DNA of 28,071 nt, taken from contig DASUTB010000070.1 of NCBI GenBank assembly GCA_036374835.1, forward strand, positions 1-28,071, read 5' to 3'. The stretch is from DASUTB01 sp036374835 (GTDB lineage: Bacteria; Actinomycetota; Actinomycetes; Jiangellales; Jiangellaceae). The number at the start of each line of letters is the position of its first letter. The first letter of the stretch is position 1. A program made the position numbers and the translations under genes. The notes under the pieces are model-generated. The model was not told where the DNA came from and did no database searches. It was given only the letters and a program-made list of their open reading frames with translations. Positions 22,737 through 28,071 of this stretch are shown piece after piece.

Positions 22737-23770
22737 TTGACCGGTTCTTCGAGCTGGTCGTAGGTGCAACTCTTCGGATCGCGGTCGGTACGCCAGCGGC
22801 GGAACTGCGCGGTGTGGCGGAACCGCGTCCCCTGCATATGGTCGTACGCCACCTCGACCACGAGCTCGGGCCGCAGCGGCTCCCACGACAGGTCTTTCTT
22901 GGCGTTCCAGCGCGACACCGCGCCGGGCAGCCGTCCCTCCGCGTGCGCCTCGGCCAAGGCCCATTCACCCCAGGGATGACCGGCCAAATCGTCGGTCCGG
23001 TACGGCTCGAGCTCGTCCAGCAGCTCCTTGCGCCGCTGCGCCGAGAACGCGGCGCTGACGCCGACATGCTGCAGCTGGCCGTCCTCGTCGTAGAGACCGA
23101 GCAGCAGCGACCCGACGACCGGGCCGCTCTTGTGCCACCTGAATCCGGCCACCACGCAGTCGGCCGTCCGGTCATGCTTGATCTTCATCATGGACTTGCG
23201 GCCGCCGGGCTCGTAGGCCGCGTCGCCGAGCTTGGCGATCACGCCGTCCAGGCCGGCACCCTCGAACTGGTCGAACCACTGCTCGGCGATGCTCTCGTCG
23301 GTCGTGCACGGCGTCACATATACCGGCGGGCCCGCATCGGCAAGCGCCTCGACGAGCGCCGCGCGCCGCTCCGAGAACGGCATCTCCATGTAACTGGTCC
23401 GGTCCAGTGCCAGCAGATCGAATGCGACAAAACTGGCCGGCGTCTCCTCGGCCAGCAGGTTCACGCGGGACTCCGCCGGATGGATCCGGTTCAGCAGAGA
23501 TTCGAACTGGAGCCGACCGTCCGACACGATGACGATCTCCCCGTCCACGACACAACGCTCGGGTAGCTGCTCGCGCGCAGCGGCGACGATTTCCGGAAAA
23601 TACCGGGTCATCGGGCGTTCGTTGCGGCTGCCGATCTCCACCTCGGCACCGTCCCGGAAGATGATCGACCGGAATCCGTCCCACTTGGCTTCGTAGTACA
23701 TCCCTGCTGGGATCTTCTTCACCGAGCGGGCGAGCATCGGCGAGACCGGCGGCATGACGGGCAAATCCAT
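22706..23770 (-). CDS. ligC: ATP-dependent DNA ligase, LigC type
   Basis: A 354-residue ATP-dependent DNA ligase. The adenylated Lys29 lies in motif I EAKWDG (27-32). DGEIV (76-80), FDLLALD (117-123), GLDGVIAK (173-180) and MKIKH (195-199) are motifs III, IIIa, IV and V. An OB-fold domain follows from about 205, ending with RFRHTAQFRRWR. Size and sequence pattern match mycobacterial LigC (Rv3731 type), not the LigD fusion or LigB. LigC enzymes act in a back-up excision or end-joining repair. No Ku or polymerase-domain gene is beside it. The ATG at 23770 lacks a good ribosome binding site. Its 3' end overlaps the RibD-C gene by 31 bases on opposite strands. Confidence 0.88.
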   Translation of the reverse strand: MDLPVMPPVSPMLARSVKKIPAGMYYEAKWDGFRSIIFRDGAEVEIGSRNERPMTRYFPEIVAAAREQLPERCVVDGEIVIVSDGRLQFESLLNRIHPAESRVNLLAEETPASFVAFDLLALDRTSYMEMPFSERRAALVEALADAGPPVYVTPCTTDESIAEQWFDQFEGAGLDGVIAKLGDAAYEPGGRKSMMKIKHDRTADCVVAGFRWHKSGPVVGSLLLGLYDEDGQLQHVGVSAAFSAQRRKELLDELEPYRTDDLAGHPWGEWALAEAHAEGRLPGAVSRWNAKKDLSWEPLRPELVVEVAYDHMQGTRFRHTAQFRRWRTDRDPKSCTYDQLEEPVNYDLADVLRT

Positions 23771-23880
23771 GGTGACAATCGTGCCTTACCCATTGCCAAT
23801 CGCCGCCCTCCTGGGCAGGATTCCGCAGAACATGTCGTGGCAACTTCCGCCACGGCCGACACGTTGCCATGATGAGGGCG

Positions 23881-23896
23881 CGGGACGGTCGTCCCG
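23881..23896. promoter_or_regulatory. Possible operator palindrome
   Basis: CGGGACG and CGTCCCG form perfect 7-bp arms around GT, 35 bases before the start of the unknown 170-residue gene. It could be a repressor site or a mere hairpin in the leader. Confidence 0.25.
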
Positions 23897-23931
23897 CTCC
23901 TCGTCCCGACTCTGGAGGCGGGAGGTACGCC

Positions 23932-24444
23932 ATGTACGACGTGGTCGTCCTGGTGGAACAGCCGGTCACACATTGGGATGCGCATCAGATCACCGCACTG
24001 CACACCGATGCGCCGGACGTCGTCCAATACCACGTGCTGATGCCCGTTGAGGACGCCGCCTCGCGGGTGGAGGCCACCATCGGATCGCTTGCCGCGAGTG
24101 AGGTGATGGGCACTGCCGCCCTGTACCTCGACGAGACCGATCTCGAGCGGGTGCATGAGGAGATCCGCGAGGCGAGCGAGCAGGCCCTCGCCCAGTCGAT
24201 CAGCGCGTTCGTCGAGGCGGGCGCGCACGCCAGCGGGGAAGTCACGCCGCTGGATCCGCTGGAGCGCTTGGAGCAACTCGTTGCCGAGCGCGGGTCCGCC
24301 GAGGTCGTGATACTCACCAGGCCGCATCTGGTGGCCGAGTTACTCCACCTGGACTGGACGCACCGTGCGAGGCGACGGCTCAACGTCCCGTGCCTGCATC
24401 TGGTGGCTCAGTCCGAGCCGGATTGGGAGGCCGACGCCTCGTGA
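23932..24444 (+). CDS. Conserved actinobacterial protein of unknown function
   Basis: A 170-residue soluble protein with alternating strands and helices. MYDVVVLVEQ (1-10) and YHVLMPVEDAASRVEAT (33-49) look like the first two strands and a loop of a Rossmann-like fold, and VVILTRPHLVAELLHLDWTHRARRRL (125-150) is the strongest conserved stretch I recall from small actinobacterial proteins sometimes labelled indole-3-glycerol phosphate synthase or universal-stress-like. No catalytic residues of that synthase are visible, so the label should not be carried over. The ATG at 23932 follows a GGGAGGT ribosome binding site (23920-23926). The end is covered by the perfect palindrome shared with the DoxX-like gene. 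Confidence 0.75.
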   Translation: MYDVVVLVEQPVTHWDAHQITALHTDAPDVVQYHVLMPVEDAASRVEATIGSLAASEVMGTAALYLDETDLERVHEEIREASEQALAQSISAFVEAGAHASGEVTPLDPLERLEQLVAERGSAEVVILTRPHLVAELLHLDWTHRARRRLNVPCLHLVAQSEPDWEADAS

Positions 24445-24448
24445 CGAA

Positions 24449-24514
24449 CCACCCCATGATCATGTTCAATCGACCGTGGATTTTGTTGGTCGATTGAACA
24501 TGATCATGGGGTGG
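24449..24514. repeat. Perfect 27-bp inverted repeat with 12-base loop (terminator or REP-like element)
   Basis: Arms 24449-24475 and 24488-24514 are exactly complementary over 27 bases; the loop 24476-24487 is T-rich. The core is ATGATCATGTTCAATCGACC. It lies four bases after the stop codon of the unknown-function gene and five bases before the end of the DoxX-like gene. A transcript of either strand would form a very stable hairpin, so bidirectional termination is the simplest role. It shares ATGATCAT with the palindrome at 9279-9351. Confidence 0.85.
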
Positions 24515-24519
24515 GCGGA

Positions 24520-24936
24520 TCAGGCGAACAGCGGGCCGACGATCTGGAGACCGACGTCGTCGCCGAACTCCCACGCCATATAGAGCAGGATCAGCGAAGC
24601 GCCGAGCAGCCCGGTGTCCTTCTGAAACTGGATCATCTCCATCTGCCTGGCCTGCGCGTCCTGCTCCCTCCAGAAGGGATGCATGAGGATCGCGGTGGAG
24701 AGTAGGAACAGCCCGATCAGAATCGCTCCCACGTCGATCCAGATGCCCAAGATGACGAGCACCGAACCGACCAGGATCACCAGCCCGCTGCCGATGACCG
24801 CGGGGCGACCAGGCTTGACGCCTTTGGCTTCGGCGTAGCCGGCCATGGCGGCCGACTGCGTGAGATGTGCGATCGAACTACCAAGGAAGAGCACGCCGAA
24901 AAGGATCCGGCCGATCAGGAACAGGACTTCCATCAT
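24520..24936 (-). CDS. DoxX-like four-helix membrane protein
   Basis: A 138-residue membrane protein with four predicted helices: LFLIGRILFGVLFLGSS (5-21), IGSGLVILVGSVLVILG (about 47-63), VGAILIGLFLLSTAILM (about 68-84) and LLGASLILLYMAWEF (about 109-123). A short charged loop (HPFWREQDAQARQME) lies between helices 3 and 4. This is the DoxX fold, a family tied to redox stress and quinone or thiol homeostasis. A GAGGAGG ribosome binding site ends one base before the first ATG (24936); the second ATG (24933) may be the real start. The longer open frame lacks coding character. It is divergent from msrB, which fits an oxidative-stress pair. Confidence 0.85.
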   Translation of the reverse strand: MMEVLFLIGRILFGVLFLGSSIAHLTQSAAMAGYAEAKGVKPGRPAVIGSGLVILVGSVLVILGIWIDVGAILIGLFLLSTAILMHPFWREQDAQARQMEMIQFQKDTGLLGASLILLYMAWEFGDDVGLQIVGPLFA

Positions 24937-24968
24937 GCCTCCTCGTGTTTGTGTCGACGGGACATCCG

Positions 24969-24980
24969 TTGACACGTCAA
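24969..24980. promoter_or_regulatory. Palindrome in the doxX-like/msrB divergent gap
   Basis: TTGAC and GTCAA are perfect inverted arms around AC. It is the only clear palindrome in the 92-base gap between these divergent genes, so it could be a shared operator. TTGACA could also be a -35 element. Confidence 0.3.
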
Positions 24981-25014
24981 ACGTAAGCTGATCAAGCATG
25001 CATCGTCGACCGAG

Positions 25015-25020
25015 TAGGCT
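25015..25020 (+). promoter_or_regulatory. -10 box, likely leaderless transcript of msrB
   Basis: TAGGCT lies 8 bases before the ATG at 25029. No ribosome binding site is present. Confidence 0.45.
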
Positions 25021-25028
25021 CAAGTGTC

Positions 25029-25436
25029 ATGGCCGATCAGATCCAGAAAAGTGAGGAACAGTGGCGATCGGAACTCACTCCGGAAGAGTTCCACGTGCTG
25101 CGTGAAGCCGGCACCGAGGCTCCCGGGTCGAGCCCGTTCGAGGAGCTCGACGATGCCCCGTACGTGTACTCGTGCCGGGCGTGCGGTGCCGAGCTGTTCC
25201 GCTCCGAAGCGAAGTTCGACGCGCACTGCGGCTGGCCGTCGTTCTACGAGCCGCTGGCTGAAGACCGCGTCGAGTACGTCTCGGACATGTCGTTGGGCAT
25301 GGCACGCACCGAAGTGCGCTGCGCGAGGTGCGGCTCGCACCTGGGCCACGTGTTCTCCGGAGAGGGCTTCGGCACGCCGACCGACCAGCGCTACTGCATC
25401 AACGGGATCGCGCTGACCCGGGCCGAACGCGAGTGA
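25029..25436 (+). CDS. msrB: Peptide-methionine (R)-S-oxide reductase MsrB
   Basis: A 135-residue cytosolic enzyme that repairs the R isomer of methionine sulfoxide in proteins with thioredoxin. The structural zinc is held by Cys49/Cys52 (CRAC) and Cys98/Cys101 (CARC). The catalytic Cys123 lies in RYCINGIAL and the recycling Cys67 in HCGWPSF. Length and motifs are those of ordinary MsrB. It starts at ATG 25029, eight bases after a TAGGCT -10 box, so the transcript is probably leaderless. An ElaA-like GNAT gene begins 17 bases after its stop, likely in the same transcript. The divergent DoxX-like gene suggests a shared response to oxidants. Confidence 0.95.
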   Translation: MADQIQKSEEQWRSELTPEEFHVLREAGTEAPGSSPFEELDDAPYVYSCRACGAELFRSEAKFDAHCGWPSFYEPLAEDRVEYVSDMSLGMARTEVRCARCGSHLGHVFSGEGFGTPTDQRYCINGIALTRAERE

Positions 25437-25453
25437 ACTTCGCGGACGCGGGC

Positions 25454-25894
25454 ATGGCCGTGCAAGTGGCCGCGTTCGACGAGCTTTCCACCGCCACGCT
25501 GTATGCGTTGCTCCGCTTGCGGGTCGACGTGTTCGTCGTCGAGCAGGAGTGCCCGTATCCCGAGCTAGACGGACGGGACGACGAGCCCGGTACGCGGCAT
25601 CTGTGGATCTCGGGAGCGGACGGCGCCCCGCGCGCATACCTGCGTATCCTGCGCGACGGCGACGGGACGGCGCATATCGGCCGGGTGGCGGTCGGCCGTC
25701 CCCACCGAGGCACCGGACTCGCGGCGCAGCTCATGGAGGCGGCGTTGGCGCACGTCGGCGACGCGCCATGCGAGCTCGAGGCCCAGGTCCACGTGGCGGA
25801 CTTCTACAAGCGGTGGGGGTTCGTCGTCACCGGCCCCGAATTCGACCTCGACGGCATCCCCCACGTCCCTATGCACCGCCCACCCCCAGAATGA
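25454..25894 (+). CDS. ElaA-like GNAT acetyltransferase
   Basis: A 146-residue GNAT protein of the ElaA group. The signature LYALLRLRVDVFVVEQECPYPELDGRD is found near the N-terminus (16-42) and the acetyl-CoA loop is RPHRGTGLA (about 83-91), followed by QVHVADFYKRWGFVVTG. The E. coli ElaA N-terminus has the same spacing to LYALL, so ATG 25454 is favoured over a GTG at 25433 that overlaps the msrB stop codon. Its substrate is not known. It probably follows msrB in one transcript. Its TGA abuts the chdC stop on the other strand, together making TGATCA. Confidence 0.85.
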   Translation: MAVQVAAFDELSTATLYALLRLRVDVFVVEQECPYPELDGRDDEPGTRHLWISGADGAPRAYLRILRDGDGTAHIGRVAVGRPHRGTGLAAQLMEAALAHVGDAPCELEAQVHVADFYKRWGFVVTGPEFDLDGIPHVPMHRPPPE

Positions 25895-26590
25895 TCAAGG
25901 GAGGGTGGTCAGGAGGTCGGACAGCTCCATGCGCCGGCCGGTGTAGAACGGGACCTCCTCGCGGACATGGCGGCGCGCCGCGGAGCCGCGCAGGTGCCGC
26001 ATGAGATCCACGATGCGGTGCAGTTCATCGGCCTCGAACGCAAGCATCCACTCGTAGTCGCCGAGCGCGAACGACGCGACGGTGTTCGCCCGCACGTCCG
26101 GATAATCCCGTGCCATCTGCCCGTGCTCGGCCAGCATCGCCCGCCGCTCCTTGTCCTCGAGCAGGTACCACTCGTACGAGCGGACGAACGGATACACACA
26201 CACATACGCGCGCGGTGGCTCATCGGCCAGGAAGGCCGGGATGTGGCTCTTGTTGAATTCCGCAGGACGATGCAGCGCGGCCTGGGACCATACCGACTCC
26301 AGATGCCGCCCCAGCTCCGTGCCCCGCAACCGGTGATATGCGTCCTGTAGGTCGGTCAGCTCGGGAGCATGCCACCAGATCATCAGATCGGCGTCCGCGC
26401 GCAGCCCGCCCACGTCGTATGTGCCGCGCACCACCAGGTCCTTGCCGGAAAGCTCGCCCAGCAGGCCGTCCACCTCGGCGGCGAGCTGCGCCCGGTCGGC
26501 GTCGCCGAGCGGCGTGCTCAACCGGAACACCGACCACATGGTGTACCGGATCACATCGTTCAGCTCGCGCGCATTGGATTTGGTGCTCAT
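25895..26590 (-). CDS. chdC: Coproheme decarboxylase (HemQ/ChdC)
   Basis: A 231-residue enzyme of the chlorite-dismutase fold that turns coproheme into haem b with peroxide, the last step of coproporphyrin-dependent haem synthesis. The residues used by actinobacterial ChdC are in place with the same spacing as in the C. diphtheriae enzyme (His118, Tyr135, His158): His116 (NKSHIP), Tyr133 (CVYPFV) and His156 (AEHGQM). Tyr133 is the radical-forming residue, His156 the haem ligand and His116 the distal base. Its ATG overlaps the cgoX stop by four bases (ATGA), and TAGGAT upstream carries an AGGA ribosome binding site. The longer open frame upstream belongs to the cgoX gene. Confidence 0.95.
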   Translation of the reverse strand: MSTKSNARELNDVIRYTMWSVFRLSTPLGDADRAQLAAEVDGLLGELSGKDLVVRGTYDVGGLRADADLMIWWHAPELTDLQDAYHRLRGTELGRHLESVWSQAALHRPAEFNKSHIPAFLADEPPRAYVCVYPFVRSYEWYLLEDKERRAMLAEHGQMARDYPDVRANTVASFALGDYEWMLAFEADELHRIVDLMRHLRGSAARRHVREEVPFYTGRRMELSDLLTTLP

Positions 26591-27972
26591 ACGTCCGATC
26601 CTAGGTCCGCAAGGACGCCGGCCGCCGTGCGGTCCGCCCGGGCGATGCATGCGGCCACACCGACCCCGTCGAACGCGGCGCCGCAGATCCCGAGGCCGGG
26701 TACCGCCGAGACCGCCGCGTCGGCAGCGGCCATCCGTTCGGCATGGCCGACCGCGAACTGTGGCAGCGCGCCGCCCCAGCGTGTCACCCGGCTGTCCACC
26801 GGCGCGCCTTTCACGCCGGCGAGCTCGCGGAGATCGTCCAGGACGACGCCGACCAGCTCCTCGTCCGCGCGCTGCAGGTCGGCGGTCTCGCCTTGGCGAC
26901 CGACGGACGCCCGCAGGATCACCAGGTCACCGGCCAGCTGATCGAGCCACGGCCATTTCACCGATGAGAACGTGACGGCCTTGACCGTGCGGCGCTCCAC
27001 GGGTGGCACGAGGAAGCCCGACGAGTCCGGCGGCACCGCGAACGCCGCAGCCGGCAGCGCCAGCGTGACGATTCCCACGCTCGCCTGCTCGATTCCGCGC
27101 AGCTGCGCGGCTGCGTCCGGCGCGACGTCGGCCAGCAGACGGGACGCCGCGACCGGCGGCACCGCCACCACAACGCCGTCGGTACGGATCAGCTCCGGAC
27201 GGGGCACCGGCCCGGTTTCGACTTCGAAGCCGCTCCCCCGACGGCGAATCGCGCGAACGGTCACCCCCGTGCGGACTTCCGCGCCGGACGCCGCGGCGAC
27301 CGCTCCGGCCAGCCGGCCGACTCCCCCGCGGATCCCGGCGAACACCGGCTCGCCGCCGTTCGGGCGCGCCCCCGTGAGTGCGGCCGCGGCATCGAGCAGC
27401 GAGTGTTTCTGCGCGGCCGCGTCGGCGAGTGCGGGGACGGTCGCCCGCAGCGAGAGCTGATCCGCGTGGCCCGCGTACACACCGGCGAGCAGCGGCTCGA
27501 CGAGGCGGTCGGTGACGGCGCGGCCCATCCGCTCGGCGACGAGCCGTCCCACCGCGACGTCCTCGGTCACCGGCATGCCGGCCAGGTCCTGCTCGGCACG
27601 CACCCGTGCGACCTCGTCCGCGGTCAGCAGCCCGCGCAGCGCCTCCGGATCCGACGGCACACCCATCACGGTGCCTGGGGGCATTGGGTGGACCGCGCCC
27701 CGGCTCCAGATCCCGGCACTCACCTGCGCCGGATAGACGATGTCCTCGCCCAAACCCACCGCACGGGCGAGCCGCACCGCTTCGGGACGGCGGTTCAACA
27801 ACGACTCGGCGCCCTCGTCCACCGGGACGCCGGCCACGTCGGACACCCGTAGATCACCGCCGACCTGCGGCGACTTCTCGAGCACGGTGACCCGAGCTCC
27901 AGCCTGGCCCAGAAAGTATGCCGCGGCGAGGCCACTGATGCCCCCGCCGATCACCACAACGTCGACAGCCAC
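26587..27972 (-). CDS. cgoX: Coproporphyrinogen III oxidase (HemY/HemG type, CgoX)
   Basis: A 461-residue FAD flavoprotein of the protoporphyrinogen-oxidase family. The FAD Rossmann motif is VVVIGGGISGLAAAYFLG (5-22), closed by VTVLEKSPQVGG (28-39), and a C-terminal FAD-contact segment PGLGICGAAFDGVGVAACI (about 427-445) is typical. In Gram-positive and actinobacterial genomes that also encode ChdC, this enzyme oxidises coproporphyrinogen III to coproporphyrin III, not protoporphyrinogen. The neighbouring chdC gene, coupled by a four-base overlap, supports that pathway. The start is GTG 27972, with TAGGAA just upstream. It is often labelled hemG or hemY. The ferrochelatase (cpfC) is not in this window. 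Confidence 0.93.
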   Translation of the reverse strand: MAVDVVVIGGGISGLAAAYFLGQAGARVTVLEKSPQVGGDLRVSDVAGVPVDEGAESLLNRRPEAVRLARAVGLGEDIVYPAQVSAGIWSRGAVHPMPPGTVMGVPSDPEALRGLLTADEVARVRAEQDLAGMPVTEDVAVGRLVAERMGRAVTDRLVEPLLAGVYAGHADQLSLRATVPALADAAAQKHSLLDAAAALTGARPNGGEPVFAGIRGGVGRLAGAVAAASGAEVRTGVTVRAIRRRGSGFEVETGPVPRPELIRTDGVVVAVPPVAASRLLADVAPDAAAQLRGIEQASVGIVTLALPAAAFAVPPDSSGFLVPPVERRTVKAVTFSSVKWPWLDQLAGDLVILRASVGRQGETADLQRADEELVGVVLDDLRELAGVKGAPVDSRVTRWGGALPQFAVGHAERMAAADAAVSAVPGLGICGAAFDGVGVAACIARADRTAAGVLADLGSDV

Positions 27973-27977
27973 GGTTC

Positions 27978-28071
27978 CTAGCTAAGCAGACCGCCGCCCG
28001 GACCCGCTGAACGGCCGGTGCCGGCAACCGTAGCCGGATCGTGACCGAACGGCCGCAACCGGTTGATCCAC
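27978..28071 (-). other. Possible end of a further minus-strand gene
   Basis: The last 94 bases keep one minus-strand frame open to the window edge, ending with TAG at 27978-27980, just before the cgoX start. The 30 residues include WINRLRPFGHDPA and a Gly-rich end. Another frame is also open for nearly as long, so the coding nature is unproved. If real, it would be the gene upstream of cgoX, but it does not look like the C-terminus of HemE. Confidence 0.25.

Noticed and set aside
1..28071. CRISPR array, insertion sequence or rRNA genes
   Set aside because: No regularly spaced direct repeats, no transposase-like frame and no rRNA-like sequence were found in the window.

Overview
The window is about 28 kb of high-GC DNA with dense, mostly short-gapped genes on both strands. 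Strong GC bias at third codon positions, frequent GTG starts, several starts that look leaderless, a HelD/HelR-type helicase, the actinobacterial sulfite reductase/APS reductase cluster with its leader peptide, and coproporphyrin-type haem genes (cgoX-chdC) all point to an actinomycete (Actinomycetota). I cannot fix the genus from the sequence alone.

Layout. Bases 1-517 look like the right edge of an integrated element: the tail of an unidentified gene (1-69), about 400 bases with no convincing gene, and a 46-base copy of the 3' half of a tRNA-Val(GAC) gene (472-517), which reads as an attachment-site scar. Next come a 923-residue SF2 helicase with a predicted membrane hairpin (minus strand), an aldo/keto reductase behind a MerR-type spaced-dyad promoter, a GNAT acetyltransferase, a Kef-type cation antiporter with a small YtxH-like protein, a mini DivIVA-domain protein, AidB, and a small lipoprotein.

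9838-13813 is an assimilatory sulfate reduction unit: leader peptide, ferredoxin-sulfite reductase, a small CxxC/CxxC protein, APS reductase (cysH) and a fused siroheme synthase (cysG). The junctions are overlapping or very short, and siroheme from CysG is the cofactor of the reductase.

13901-16900 is a three-gene acyl-CoA cassette (acyl-CoA dehydrogenase, zinc alcohol dehydrogenase, peroxisomal enoyl-CoA-reductase-like SDR). It meets, tail to tail, a minus-strand run of a FabF-like ketosynthase, a short XdhC-like protein and a PPK2 polyphosphate kinase. 19765-25894 holds mainly nucleic-acid and stress functions: a HelR-like RNA-polymerase helicase, a RibD-C reductase, an ATP-dependent DNA ligase (LigC type), a conserved actinobacterial protein of unknown function, a DoxX-like membrane protein divergent from MsrB, and an ElaA-like GNAT. 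The right end carries cgoX and chdC, the last steps of coproporphyrin-dependent haem synthesis, translationally coupled on the minus strand.

Convergent gene pairs are marked by strong palindromes or by directly abutting stop codons. Two palindromes (9279-9351 and 24449-24514) share an ATGATCAT core, and the second has perfect 27-bp arms. Most of the window is ordinary core genome. The points most worth a second look are the tRNA scar and adjacent helicase, the sulfur leader peptide, the acyl-CoA cassette with its atypical SDR, and the ATGATCAT palindromes. No complete new system is evident.
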